Shown: positions 1 to 12,006, counted from the stretch's first letter. The stretch: DNA of 64,000 bases from Telopea speciosissima (GCF_018873765.1 NC_057926.1:38486946-38550945); one strand, 5' to 3'. Numbers and translations are program-made. Notes: generated from the letters alone by a model not told the origin.

Positions 1-757
1 AGCAATTTAGGGTTCTTAAATTGAACAATTCAGCTAGGGATTGGGTTCATATGGGGCTGTTTTCAGGTCATTGCCATGTCTGAATCAAAATTTGGTTCAA
101 AACAGTAATTAGTTGGGCAAAATTTTATTATCCAAGCTTGGTTTACAACCTTTAATGGCAGTCAAGTGATTAGGCTGAACTTAGACAGAATTAGAGAAGA
201 GATTAGGGAAGAATTAGATGGGAGCAGCAAGGATTTGAGGCCTACCTATCTACAGCAGCAGGGATAGGAGATGCAGCCTTGTTCTTATGCTCCAAAGTTG
301 TCAAATTCAGTCCCAAATCAGCAATACCAGGAGGAGAAGTGAAGCCCTAAGGTAAGGCTCCTTCCTTTCCTCCTGTTCTTCTCTTTTCTCCTTTCTTTTC
401 TTTCTTCTCTAAGGCAGATTCGTTTCTCTTAACTTTGGATATGTGAATAGTGAAATGGTTTAATTATATATAGTTGTAATGACTAAGGTGTGTTTGGTTT
501 ATTAAAACTAAAATCAATTTTTAAAACTAATTCTTAAATCTGATTTTTAATAGAATTTTGTACCTATTGGTTAATTCTAATTAAATAATGATGTCATATG
601 ACATCAAGGGTAATCCGGGTTCGGATAAATGTTGGAAATAGGATTCACCACTGGGGATGTGAGTCCCACAGAGGTAAATTGACTAAAATACCCCAATAAC
701 TCTAATTGGTCGTACAATACTTTATAAAATACAAGTAACTTCATACTTACAACGGGT
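1..757. other. Intergenic DNA, no gene seen
   Basis: AT-rich sequence without a convincing coding frame. Because a minus-strand chromovirus pol remnant follows at 1050-2032, part of this stretch could be the 3' non-coding region or LTR of that element, but I find no matching second LTR in the window. Confidence 0.4.
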
Positions 758-1049
758 TTAATTGAGGGAGAGGTTCTGCATGCTATCCAGGCAGCAGACC
801 AGGCACAAGTAGCTCAGGTGCGGGGTTCCATCGGGGTCCTCTGACTCCAGAAGGGCAAGTTGGGAAGAATCCCTGGAATCCTCCATAGGTGTATCGAGTG
901 ATTCATCTGTATCCTCGACCGATGCAGCCCATAGCATTGAAGCTACCATAGACTGAGAGCTGGAACCTGAAATCACACAAGTTCCAAAATTTTAAATTTG
1001 TTTCGATTTTCACACTCCACCCTCCTTATTAGAATTTCGTCCTCAAAAT

Positions 1050-2032
1050 TGACGTACCTGGGAGACCGAAGAGATAAGGGTATCTCTCTTTCATCAAGTC
1101 TTCGCTTTCCCAAGATGCTTCAGCAGTAGAGTGGTTACTCCACCTGACCTTGACAAAAGAGATGGTTCGATTCCTCAGGTTATGCTCCTTTACATCAACA
1201 ATCTCTTCTGGCACCTCTTCATAGATTAGATTAGCAATAAGCTCAACTAGTTGCTAAGGATGGAATACATCGTGTACGCTGGCAAGTGATGGGGACAGTG
1301 CAAGCTGATAGGCCACTGCACCAACTCTGGCTACAATCTCATATGGGCCGATGTATCGAGGACTCAACTTCCCTCTCTTCGCAAATCTCACAACATCCTT
1401 GATTGGGACACCTTCAAGAATGCCTTCTCACCAACTCTGAACTGAATTTGATGTCTTCTTCTATCTGCATAGGTCTTATGTCTGGACTGTGCAGCCTTGA
1501 TCTTCTCTCTTATCAAATCAATCTTCTCACAGGTCCTCTGGATCAATTCAGGGATATGTCACTCTCCAACTTCATCCCAATACAATGGAGTACGACATGT
1601 CTTGCCATACAGGGCCTTGAATAGAGTCATATCAATAGACGCATGGTAGCTATTATTATAAGCAAACTCAATCGGGGATAAATGCTCATCCCAGCTGCTA
1701 GTCATCTCAAGCACACAAGCCCTGAGCATATCTTCTAAAGTCTGGATTATCCTCTCTATCTGTCCATCCGTCTCAGGATGATGTGCTGTACTATGGTTCA
1801 ACTCAGTACCCATAGCCCGCTGTAGACTCTTGGGATCTCTATCAGACACAATGTTCACTGGTATTCCATGTAGCCTGATAATATTATCCACATAGAGTTT
1901 AGCCAATTGATCCATAGAATAAGTGATCTTCATTGGAATAAAATGGGTTGTTTTGGTCAATCTGTCTACAATTACCCAGATTGTATCCATTCCCTTCCTA
2001 GTGCGAGGAAGGCCAGTGACAAAGTCCATAGT
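1050..2032 (-). pseudogene. Ty3/gypsy chromovirus pol remnant: integrase core, integrase C-terminus and chromodomain
   Basis: Read on the minus strand, 2029 to 1559 encodes about 156 residues of retroviral-type integrase core. It starts with a DFVTGLPRT block (first catalytic Asp), then has SDRD (second Asp) and HPETDGQIER (catalytic Glu), followed by an AYNNSYHASI block typical of plant gypsy integrases. The reading frame then breaks, and further down (1214 to 1050) a chromodomain follows with the NRTISFVKVRW, WESE and KERYPYLF blocks. An integrase followed by a chromodomain is the signature of the chromovirus branch of Ty3/gypsy. Frame breaks between 1559 and 1214, and the absence of RT and RNase H, make it a dead fragment. 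I cannot pair it with LTRs. The gag piece at 2495-2917 is on the opposite strand, so it is either rearranged or from another element. Confidence 0.85.
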
Positions 2033-2494
2033 TGTGTTCTCCCATTTTCACTCCGGAATAGCTAAGGGTTGCAGAAGTCCCTAGTCATCAAGGACTTGCC
2101 GTCATTCCAGAGAATTGACTGAAGGTACAGTCGATCATTGGTGAGTAGCTCGAGTACTCGATTCAACTCATCGATGTTTTCAGGATTGTAATTGTACTCC
2201 TCGATTGACCTTAACACATAACTCATTTTGAAATGCAGTCATATGTTAAGCCAACGTCTCGAATTCCTAAAAAGAAACACGCAATTATATAACATAATAT
2301 TGTATAATTTAATAATAATAGGATATATATGTATAATATTTACACAGCATTCAATACTTATGCATAAGTAAGATTGAGCATATTTATAAGCCAAAAACCA
2401 ATATAAAGTGCAACATGTATTATTTTTATACTATATACGTATACATATATGCATAAGTACATATAAATCATTTACATATTACATACACGTATTT

Positions 2495-2917
2495 TTAAAG
2501 AGGCTTTCTTTGCAAATTACTTTCCCACCAGTGTAAGGAAGAAGAAGGAGATTGAGTTGGCTGAGTTGACACTGGGACCAAAATATGTGTTAGAGTATCA
2601 GCAAAAGTTTGAAGAATTGTTCTTCTTTGCTCCCCCACATCTGAACAATGATGAAGCAAAATCTCAGAAGTTTGAACCATGGGTATTCTGAGACAGTGCA
2701 AATGGCTAAGAAGATCGAGGATAAGCAAAGGGATGCTTATCATGTCAGTCAGTCATCCGGAAAGAGAGCAGCACCCTTCTTCGACAAAGGATTCAGCAAG
2801 TTCACCAAATCTTCTGGATCTAGTGCAGCTCCAGCTCTACCACAAAGGAGTCAGTCGGAGTCATTAGTGTCTGGACCGGTGTATGCTAACCCCAGTACCA
2901 AGGCTTCACTAAGGTAA
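2495..2917 (+). pseudogene. Retrotransposon gag fragment (Ty3/gypsy type)
   Basis: The plus strand encodes a gag (Retrotrans_gag-like) segment with the blocks FFANYFPTSVRKKKEIEL and YQQKFEELFFFAP, as in plant gypsy capsid proteins. A stop lies near 2690. It continues in a shifted frame (2648-2917) through an AKKIEDKQRD block into a Ser/Ala-rich linker like the region that precedes the zinc knuckle. The zinc knuckle itself is not reached. It is interrupted by at least one stop or frameshift, so it is non-functional. It lies directly before the LTR-like repeat cluster at 3060-6480. Confidence 0.75.
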
Positions 2918-3059
2918 CCCAAAAACCCCAAAAGACTTATATACAAAACGAGGTAGCCTGTCAGCCAGGCGGCTCAGGAGAACGCACAGTCGTCATAAGA
3001 ACACGAAGCATCGTGTTCCTCTAAGAGAGGAGTGTCAACCCCAAGAGCTGAAGGAGTGT

Positions 3060-3485
3060 CCTGAGTAGAGCAGACTCCCACAGAAGCACTAGAAGCAGTA
3101 GTAGATATATCATCTGAAAAATAAGGTTAACCACGGGGGTGAGCTCCACTAAGCCCAGTAAGGGAAACACACAAGCAAGTGCAAATAGTCCATGATGAAT
3201 GACCTAGATCTAAGAATGCATCTAACATCAATACTAAGTCTCATGAGGTATAAGTGCTACTGTAGCAGCATACTAGCCTCGATCCCAGAATATCATAACC
3301 AGCCGTCGGTCACCCGAGCGAAAGCATTCTACTACGGTGAAGACCCACCAGTTTCGACATGAACCATTGGACCCTAGCAGACCCCAAAGACTAACCCTAC
3401 TGTTGTTCCCACAGCGGAGCGGATCGCTAACATGGGGACAGTGAATGGCATCCCGTTATTACCCTTCGTACCTACCATATATCCT
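3060..3485 (-). repeat. LTR-like repeat, copy A (reverse orientation)
   Basis: This block is the reverse complement of the repeat at 3780-4190 and 6060-6470, and is parallel to the one at 4510-5000. Shared landmarks are a GGAGCGGATCGCTAACATGG block, an AGTCTCATGAGGTATAAGTG block and a CATGATGAATGACCTAGATC block. Four copies in mixed orientation next to gag and pol remnants are best explained as rearranged LTR fragments of a gypsy element. Confidence 0.7.
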
Positions 3486-3559
3486 TGGATTTTGACCTTA
3501 ATTTTAGTGTGTTTGTTCTATTAATTTCTATTTGTTAAATTCCGCCATACCATGCATCA

Positions 3560-4310
3560 TAATAATACTCTGAACATGTAGTTTTATAGCTTTCTTCTTC
3601 TTTGCATTAGATGTGCATGTTATTGGGCTGCATTTCCATATTGCATTTGCATTTATTACTTGATTTCTTGGAAGTTATTACGATGATGATGTTGTTGGAC
3701 AGAATTACTGTATTATCTTATGTTGATTCATATGCCATCATGTTAGTATGCATATGGTTAGGATTTATCAGGAACCCAGTGCTACGACCCTTACCAATAG
3801 GGGTTAAGGTGTTGGATAACCCGTGGTAGGTCCGAAGGGTAATACCGGGATGCAATTCACTGTCCCCATGTTAGCGATTTGCTTTGCTATGGGAACAACA
3901 GTAGGGTTAGTCATTGAGGGTCTGCTAGGGTTCGATGAGTTCATGCCGGAACTGGCAGGTTTCCACCGTAGTAGAATGCTTTCGCTCGGGTGATCGACGT
4001 CTGGTTATGTGTTTCTGGGATCGAGGCTAGTATTCTATTACAGTAGCACTTATACCTCATGAGACTTAGTACTGTTGTTAGAAGCATTCCTAGTTCTAGG
4101 TCATTCATCATGGACTATTTGCACTTGCTTGTGTGTTTCCCTTACTGGGCTCAGTGGAGCTCACCCCTGTGGGTATCCTTATTTTTCAAATGACTTGATT
4201 ACTTCTGGTGGTGGAGTTACGGCGCTGGAGTATGAAGTGCACGATGCTTCGTGCGCACGTGATGATTGCGCATTCTCTTGATCTTGGCCTGACAATCCAG
4301 GCTATCTCCC
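3560..4310 (+). repeat. LTR-like repeat, copy B (forward orientation)
   Basis: Matches copy D (5830-6475) in the same orientation, beginning upstream at a motif near ATGCATGTTATTGGGCTGCA and running through the block around 3790-3830 (ACCCTTACC... GATAACCCGTGGTAGG). It is in inverted orientation to copies A and C. No open coding frame with a family match was found. Confidence 0.7.
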
Positions 4311-4509
4311 CACTCTTTTGTGTTTATAACACTTTTGTATAGTTATATTATGGTTCTTGTATAGTTTTATCTTGTGGTACTTTTGAGAACTATATAGTTG
4401 TATCACAAGCTTATCATTTATATAAATGAAATATCACTTAGACTTCTCTTACTACTGATGTTACCTCTATTATTTAAATTATTTCCGCTGCCTCTGTTAC
4501 TGTATTTGT

Positions 4510-5005
4510 GAGATATGTTGAGCTGAAGGAGCATCCTGAGTAGAGGAGACTCCCACAGAAGAACCAGAAGCAGTAGTAGATATATCATCTGAAAAATAAG
4601 GTTAACCACGGGGATGAGCTCCACTGAGCCCAGTAAGGGAAACACGCAAGTAAGTGCAAATAGTCCATGATGAATGACCTAGATCTGAGAATGCATCTAA
4701 CAGCAATACTAAGTCTCATGAGGTATAAGTGCTACTGTAGCAGCATACTAGCCTTGGTCCTGGAATATCATAACCAGCCGTCGGTCACCCGAGCTAAACC
4801 ATTCTACTACAGTGAAGACCCGCCAGTTTCGGCATGAACCATCGGACCCCCAAAGACTAACCCTACTGTTGTTCCCACAACGGAGCGGATCGCTAACATG
4901 GGGATAGTGAATGGCATCTCGGTATTACCCTTCGGACCTACCACGGGTTATCCAACACTTCAACCCTTGTCGGTAAGGGTCGTAGCACTGGGTTCATGAT
5001 AAATC
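4510..5005 (-). repeat. LTR-like repeat, copy C (reverse orientation)
   Basis: Parallel to copy A and inverted relative to B and D. It includes the same ATGGGG / GCGGATCGCTAAC region and ends near GTAGCACTGGGTTCATG at about 5000. Confidence 0.7.
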
Positions 5006-5829
5006 CTAAGTTCCAGCATAGAGAGCCTTAGAGAAAAAGGGAGAAAAGAGAAGAAGAAGAAGGGAAAGGAGGGCTTACCTTGGAGTCTTGATCTTGGAGT
5101 TGAGTTGGAATCTTGGAGACCTCCATTAAAGACCTTGGAACATAAAAGCAAGACTATCATCTATCAATTCCTACTACTGTAACAGGTAGGCTATGAATCC
5201 CTGTTGTACTCTTCCCCTTCCTCTCTTTTCTCTTATCCCTAATTAGGTCTTAGACCCAATTCAACCTTTAAACCATAGATTAGCTTGGGAATTGACCAAA
5301 CCTTATATATTACCCTTGAAATTAGACCAATTATGGTTCTGGTTGTGATGTAACCTGTATATTACATGTTAATTTTTCAATTCACAACTGAATTATGTAA
5401 TCCATTAACCCTAGATTGATAAATTAGGTAAACTAGAAAAAATCCCCAAATTAATGTATGATTTTGAGTTTAATATATACAAAACCACTTACCCATATTG
5501 GAATTACCCAAAAACCTGAAATTGGATCCATGCATTTAGAACAAAACCCCCAAATCTACCTTTTGGATCGGATGCAGTTGCAGGCTTGCAACCAGTCGAC
5601 TAGTTGGGTCAGAGCCTGAATCCAGTTCACTATTTTGTGATGGTTTTGAACCTAATTACTAGGGGTTTGACCTAGGGTTTCTTCTATGTCTAATTTATGT
5701 TATTTAATGTCTATATAGGGTTGTTTTCTCTCTTTTTGGTGAGGTCTATGTTGGAGTTTGGATCTCTGTTGTCTAGTTAGTTCTCCAACTCGGGTAAGGG
5801 GATTTTTTTTGTGATAATTAATTTTGGTA
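5006..5829. other. Inter-repeat DNA, no gene seen
   Basis: Purine-rich tract near 5030-5090, otherwise AT-rich. Only short, unconvincing open frames. Probably internal or LTR-flanking sequence of the same degraded gypsy element. Confidence 0.4.
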
Positions 5830-6480
5830 TATTATGATTGCCATGTTATGATATTAATAACACTGATCATGTACTTTTGTTAGCTTTAACTTCTTTGCAA
5901 TAGATATGCATGATTTTAGGTTGCATTTCCATATTGCATTTTGCATTTATTACTTGCTTCTTGGAATTTATTATGATGATGATGTTGTTGGACAGAATTG
6001 TTGTATTATTTATTGTGATTCATATCTCATCATGATAGTATGCATATGGTTAGGATTGGCATGAACCCAGTGCTACGATCCTTACCAACAAGGGTTGAGG
6101 TGTTGGATAACCCGTGGTAGGTCCGAAGGGTAAATTTCGAAATACCATTCACTGTCCCATGTTAGCGATCCGCTCCGCTGTGGGAACAAACAGTAGGGTT
6201 AGTCATTGGGGGTCTGCTGGGGTCCGATGTGTTCATTCCGGAACTGGCGGGTCTTCACCGTAGTAGAATGGTTTCGCTCGGGTGACCGACGTCTGGTTAT
6301 GTGTTTTCGGGACCGAGGCTAGCATTCTATTACCGTAGCACTTATACCTCACGAGACATAGTATTGTTTCTAGAAGCATTCTTAGTTCTAGGTCATTCAT
6401 CATGGACTATTTGCACTTGCTTGTGTGTTTCCCTTACTGGGCTTAGTGGAGCTCACCCCTGTGCCTTTGTGCTGCCATAA
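5830..6480 (+). repeat. LTR-like repeat, copy D (forward orientation)
   Basis: Direct repeat of copy B over roughly 640 bp, including a GATGATGATGTTGTTGGACAG block (about 5970) and the CGGGTGACCGACGTCTGG block near 6280. It shows base differences throughout from copy B, so the two are not a recent duplication. Confidence 0.7.
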
Positions 6481-7429
6481 TAAGCTAAACCCCAGTACCA
6501 CATGCATCACTACCCCTATTGTGGTTGTAAAGAGCAAGACTAAGGATTAAATGGATGGAGACACCAATTCCTCGAAGATAAGGAGGTCAAGGAAGTCAAG
6601 GACCTTTAGCGAGGGTAACATCAACTTCAAGAGCTTGTCAGTTATAGGTTCATTTGGGAAGATGGATGGCAGTGGGTTAATTTGGAAAGAGTAACAATAT
6701 TGGTATCGTTGAAGTCATGAATATTGCTGTTATTGGTTATTTCAACAAGTATCACAGTAGATAAAAAGGTTGGAAGCATGGTCATGGACAACCCACTTTG
6801 ATAGATGATGTAATATACAGACCAATAGTCTATGTATGTAATCATGTTTACAAGGTATTCAATTCTTTAATGGAGATGGATATAAGACAACATCGAAGAG
6901 AGAACAAACATGATGTTATTTGAATTAAGTCATTGAGGTCTCAACTCTTAAGCAGTTTTGAATTTGTTGAGCCTTTTTTAGAGAGAGAGAGAGAGAGAGG
7001 GTGGGAGTGAGTTTTAAGTGTAAGTGTTGGGTTCTGCACTACAGAATATCAGAGGAATATGGCAATCCTGATTCGCAAGAACTCTTTATGGAAAATGAAA
7101 TAAATTTAAGCACTGGTGCTTGTTGATTTGCAAACATCTTTTATCTCAGCTCAGTTTCTTGTCGAAATGGAAGTTACAAACATGTTTTTGTTTTACTCCA
7201 TAGGTGTTTGTTGATTTGCTTTTGCTAATTTGTTGGTTAGCTTGATGGCACAATATGAATTGCAGAATTGGATGGTTTCAGTAATGATATGGTTATAGTG
7301 TAATTGGCTCATGGTCTGTCAATTTCTTATGAAATGTTACTAATAATTTCTTATGGCATGGAATCTTTTATGTTTAAATATATTTTCAACCTATTATAGT
7401 CACTTAGGACACTTAATACTAATATTTTT
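6481..7429. other. Intergenic DNA with a short (GA)n run
   Basis: No protein with a recognisable family match on either strand. A GA microsatellite lies at about 6979-6999. The rest is AT-rich. Confidence 0.4.
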
Positions 7430-7478
7430 CACACACGACTTTCTATTTTCTTTCTCATCTCACTAATCTCTCTCAGTA

Positions 7479-7514
<36 letters not shown>

Positions 7515-7606
7515 ATTGCTCCCATGTTTACGAATATTTCTCACACAAGTATCTCTCTCTCTCCAACGTAATGCTACACGTGCAAATGCACGTGTGAGTT
7601 TACTAG
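7430..7606 (+). mobile_element. Probable Helitron 3' end
   Basis: At 7575-7606 there is a strong palindrome, ACACGTG-CAAATG-CACGTGT, followed about ten bases later by CTAG and then a T. A hairpin just upstream of a terminal CTRR with insertion before T is the known 3' signature of Helitrons. The preceding 140 bases are CT-microsatellite-rich. The 5' end (TC after an A) could not be fixed. The CTAG coincides with the left edge of duplicated unit A, so the insertion may have cut off the original left border. Confidence 0.5.
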
Positions 7607-7738
7607 TTATTTAAAATAATTTTCATGCATCAGATTGGAGTAATGATCATTATTTTCTAAAATTTTGAATTGTTTAAATAATAATTGTTCACTCAAGATG
7701 ATAGTTTTACTATAAATCTCTTGGACGGGAACCATTAA

Positions 7739-7890
7739 GGTTGTGTTTGGTTGACAAAATTTTTTTTTTTTTGGGAATTTGAAGAAAAAGAAAAACATAT
7801 AAATCAATCATTGTATCATCATGGTTTTTGTCTCATTATGTGTTTTTTTTTTTTCTTTTTCTTTTCATTTCCTAACAACCAAACAAAGCC
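7739..7890. mobile_element. Tourist-like MITE (copy in unit A)
   Basis: Terminal inverted repeats read GGTTGTGTTTGGTTG on the left and, reverse-complemented, GGCTTTGTTTGGTTG on the right. TAA flanks both sides (7736-7738 and 7891-7893). A three-base TAA target duplication fits PIF/Harbinger-derived Tourist MITEs. The same insertion is present in unit B, so it predates the duplication. Confidence 0.7.
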
Positions 7891-8739
7891 TAATGGTGCA
7901 ACTTGAGAAAGTTGGGCTTAGAATTTTGAGAGCCTAGGTTCACCTAAGGATTAGTAACTTTGTCCAAAGATTGACCCAACCTTCATAAGTTTGTGTATTA
8001 TACGCGTATCTAAACGGTTATTAAAAAAAACATATTTTATCGTATTCAATCATAAATCTGGCAAAAAATGTATTTTTTACTTGGTTTTGTATTATACATG
8101 TATAATAATGAATTATACAGATAAAATATAGTTTTACTTTACAATTAGTTAATGTAATAAAAAAAAAAAAGGCAAGAGATCTCTACTTGGTCACATGGTC
8201 TTTGTACAAGAGTTTGGGCAATGGGGGAGCACGCTTGGGCCATTAGTGTACCATAACCCACAATGTAACATTGTAACGATAAGGATCTCTCAGGTCAAAG
8301 GATCACTGGTGACGGGTATAGATCTGTCCATAATATGACAGATAGTAATACATGTGAGAATTTATATCACATTCTTTTTTATACACACAAATAATGTGTA
8401 CTTCCTTTTATGTCCTGAAAATAACTTTTCTAGTGACATACAATGTAATGACCATGTGAACAAGATGTCCAAGCCTATCCCTAGTCAAGAACTGCTTTGG
8501 ATAAAGACCCATGAAACAAATTTATAATACCGTAAATAAATTCATATATTAATAATAAAAATAAAATTTATTTATTCCAAAATTATACGAGTTTGAGGTC
8601 TGAGGTCTGATCTTCCACATGGTTTCCTTAATTAAGTCAAGTCATGCTTTGGATGAGAATGACTTCTTTAATTATCCGTCTACTTTGAATTGACTATGGT
8701 GTGAATGGGTGGAGTTTGCATTTTTTTTTTTTTTTTCTT

Positions 8740-9000
8740 TTTTATTTTCTTGACACTGGAGTGAGAATGAATGGAGTTTGCTTTTTTAATCTTTTAACTT
8801 TCTTGACATTGGGGTGGCAATGAGTGGAGTTTGCTTTTTAATCTTTTTGATTTTCTTGACATTGGAGTGAGAATGCGTGGAGTTTGCTTTTTAATCTTTT
8901 TAACTTTCTTGACATTGGGGTGACAATGAGTGGGGTGTGCTTTTTAATCTTTTTAACTTTCTTGACATTGGAGTGAGAATGAGTGGAGTTTGCTTTTTCC
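8740..9000. repeat. Minisatellite, about 53-bp period, five copies
   Basis: The block TTCTTGACATTGG followed by GTGAGAATGAGTGGAGTTTG and CTTTTTAATC recurs with starts near 8750, 8803, 8857, 8910 and 8963. The matching place in unit B (about 17370-17440) holds only one copy, so the array expanded in A or collapsed in B after duplication. Confidence 0.85.
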
Positions 9001-9816
9001 TGTATTTTTCGTTTTAGTTTTAGACTGGAGTTTGCGATTAAATATTCCAATTCCATAGATAACCTAAGCGCCAATGAGCTAAGAAGCCATAGGGTAAGGA
9101 TCCTTAATTAGTGAGAATGACTGAAGTAATTAATAAGTTGGAGATCATGGAACTGAGGAGGAGCCCTTCCATAATCACCAACTTGAAGTTGAGATCCATT
9201 GCAATTTGCAAGTAACCCTGAGTAATAAAGTTATAATTTCATTCCTAGTATAGAATAGAACATGGAGAAACCTTGCTAGATGGTGATGGGGAGATGAGGC
9301 TTTCTAAGTTACTGGTTGGGGTTGAACTTGAAGTGTGTGGGATGGTGAGGGGGTCTGAGATGCTGTTTAATTGGAATCGAGGTGATGGTGGTGGGACATT
9401 ATGATTGTTTAAACATATGTGATCATGAATTTATAATTATGAAATCAAATACTAAGATTAATCCAAGTAGAAAATTCTACAAGTGCCGTCAATACACTTC
9501 TTTTTTTATGTGGATGGACCACTTTAAAATATGTGACTGTGGAAAAGACAGTGCAAGGTAACTAAACAATTTTTCAAATAGATTCAGGATGGATCTACTT
9601 GAGTCGGGGTAATCAAACCGTTTTTCAAGAAGGAATCAAGTCATAGAATCAAAGTAACCAAACAGTTATTCAGAAAGATTTATATTACAGAATCAAGGTT
9701 AATCAAACAGTTAATCATTCAAAATTATGAATCCACAAAAACTAATTTCATGGAATCTAATCCAAAATCAGAATCTGGACCAATAGATTTACGCAATCAA
9801 ACACGTAACTTAAACT

Positions 9817-10198
9817 AGGGATGTAAACGGATCGGATTCGGACGGATGTGATCGGAGCGGATATTCCTGGCGAATACGGATACCTCTAACGGATTGATTT
9901 TCACCATCCGTACATATCCCTGTTAACCGACCTTCCTCCCTAGCGATACAATTCTCTCCAATCCATATCTCTTAGATCATGATTCTCTTCATCATATTCT
10001 GAACTTGTTTAATCTTCAAAACCCTAAAATCATTATTTACTTAATTTTTATTATTAAGTATTCGGATTTTTTCGGACGGATTTTAATCGGAGTATTCGGA
10101 TTTTTTCCGGATATCTCTAAACGAATATGCCCCTAAACGAATACGGATGCGAATTCGGATTCGGATTCGATTATCCATTTACATCCCTAACTGAAACC
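9817..10198. mobile_element. hAT-like MITE private to unit A
   Basis: Terminal inverted repeats begin AGGGATGTAAACGGAT on the left and AGGGATGTAAATGGAT when the right end is reverse-complemented. The interior is rich in CGGAT/CGGATTCG motifs. Unit B (near 18235) lacks the whole block, so it inserted after the duplication or was lost from B. The flanks do not give a clean 8-bp duplication. Type assigned from TIR style only. Confidence 0.65.
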
Positions 10199-10248
10199 CT
10201 ACCAAAAAAAAAAACAAAAAGTTGATTGACTGAAACATTGCAGTTGCC

Positions 10249-10260
10249 AATTATATATAA
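10249..10260 (+). promoter_or_regulatory. Candidate TATA box of the DC1 gene
   Basis: TTATATATAATCT lies about 70 bases before the DC1 start codon. This segment belongs to a ~138-bp stretch deleted from the pseudogene copy in unit B. Confidence 0.45.
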
Positions 10261-10325
10261 TCTCTGCAAGGCTGCAATGCTGCAATACAACATTCAAGGA
10301 AAGGACAAAAGAAGTAACAAGGAAG

Positions 10326-11081
10326 ATGAACAAAGAGAGAGAGATGAAGTATCACTTTAGCCACCCCCATCCTTTAACTCGTTATGAAGCCCTTGAACAT
10401 GAACAAATCCAATGCTCAGGTTGTAAACTGCCCGCCTCAGGTTTATTGACTGGGTGCAATCAGTGTAGATACTTTCTCCACAAGCAATGCCGAAACACAG
10501 GTCGTTGGATGGAGCACCCATCTCACCCCAAACATGCCCTCACCCTTCTTCCCAAACCAACTTACTCCGGCGGCTCATTCAAGTGTAATGGGTGTCGTTC
10601 CTCTGGTCAATCATTTAGCTTAAGCTGTGCCCCTTGTGAATTTGATCTCCACATTCAATGTGCCTCCTTGCCTCGCACCATAGTCCATAAAGATCACCCC
10701 AAACATGCTCTAACCCTCTGTTTTGAATTCCCTGTCGATAAATCAAAGACCTTCTGGTGTGATGTTTGTCATTGTGTCGTTGACAGGGAATGCTGGGTCT
10801 ACTTTTGTCAAGAGTGTGACTATGGAACCCATTTGGGTTGTGCCAAATTTGACGCAGGAGAAGCTTCAAACAAGCCTTTGAGCCATCCGGCGAGCCTTGC
10901 TGAGAAAAGAATGGAGACACAGGTACCTGTTCAAACAGTTGGCGGCGGTCTGAAAGATGAAGAAGAGAAACCATTAAAGCAAGAGGCACAGCAGATGATG
11001 GATACTCAGCTTGAGATTGTGAGGCTTCAGAATGAGCTGACTAGCCATATTGCACAACTGATGAGTAGGGCTTGTCGTTAA
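10326..11081 (+). CDS. DC1 (cysteine/histidine-rich C1) domain protein
   Basis: Single-exon protein of 251 residues. Three zinc-binding C1-like repeats follow each other: residues ~14-55 (HPHPLTRYEA, then CSGC, CNQC, HKQC), ~65-110 (HPKHALTLLP, CNGC, CAPC, FDLHIQC) and ~120-170 (HPKHALTL, CDVC, CQEC, HLGC). This His/Cys spacing is the plant DC1 family pattern (divergent C1 domains; many members are stress-related, exact ligands mostly unknown). The C-terminal ~45 residues are charged and heptad-like (EEEKPLKQEAQQMMD... EIVRLQNEL), suggesting a short coiled coil. A second in-frame Met at residue 7 could also start. It converges on the ABCB remnant, with about 925 bases between stop codons. Its paralogue in unit B (19835-20224) is broken, so this is the only open copy here. 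Confidence 0.85.
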   Translation: MNKEREMKYHFSHPHPLTRYEALEHEQIQCSGCKLPASGLLTGCNQCRYFLHKQCRNTGRWMEHPSHPKHALTLLPKPTYSGGSFKCNGCRSSGQSFSLSCAPCEFDLHIQCASLPRTIVHKDHPKHALTLCFEFPVDKSKTFWCDVCHCVVDRECWVYFCQECDYGTHLGCAKFDAGEASNKPLSHPASLAEKRMETQVPVQTVGGGLKDEEEKPLKQEAQQMMDTQLEIVRLQNELTSHIAQLMSRACR

Positions 11082-12006
11082 TGACTTCATTCCTTCTCAT
11101 CTGGGCTTGCAACAAGATGGACTACAGGACTAGGCTTTAAAGGCCTTGCCTTCTTTGTTTTATTGTCTTGTTGTGTAAGTAAGAAAAAGTTGGATTTGGG
11201 CATTTTTGTGTTAGGGTTTGACCTTTGGGTGTTCTTGAGAGAACTCTATTGTATTTTTTTTAATTCATCTTTAGGTTCGTCCATGTATGTATCATATCAA
11301 TTTAGTGTGTAAACCACGTTAAATCTCTGTGTTATCCTTGCTTATATCTGTTTTGTTTCTTCCTGCTTCTTGGTGTTTACATTAACAATATCCACTCCAA
11401 GGAAAGATTCTTAAAGGCTTCAGAAAGAATGAACTTAGGAGTTAAATTGTGAAGGGCATAAACCATATGAAACATGATAAAATAGTGACTTTACACCACG
11501 ATCGTTTTTTTTTTTATAAACACCATGATTATCCAGGATAAGGGTATCAATTGGTGAGTTGGGTCTGGTTTTGGTATGTTTCTGACTTATTTGTTTCTAG
11601 AGGTATCCAAAAAAGGAAAGGGGGGGGGGGGGGGAGCTGAATGCTGATTTTGGAGTTCATGATTCTGTAAGTACTCTTGCAATGCTACTTGGCTATTACA
11701 CTTGCCTTTCAAATGTTTGTAATTATTACGTTAAGAATTTCCATCTTTAGTTTTTCCAAGAACACTTCTATAATGTAATTACTGTGCTGAAGATCAGTAT
11801 TAGTAATGGTTAATATTCTTCATTTACTCTTAAAATATTTAATTTGATAATATTTTAACTTTCTAAGATGTTCATGTATACACTTATTCATTGTTAAGAA
11901 AAACAATAAATCCCACATAGCTGAAGGAGTAAATAGTCAAAAAAGGAAAAAGAATACAAGTTCAATTGTAACCAGTTATCTTGGTCATTTACTCCTTTTA
12001 TTTCTG
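11082..12006. other. Intergenic DNA between the DC1 gene and the ABCB remnant
   Basis: Collinear with 20225-21175 in unit B. It contains the DC1 3' UTR and a poly-G run near 11620-11636 (interrupted in B). No other coding frame. Confidence 0.6.
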
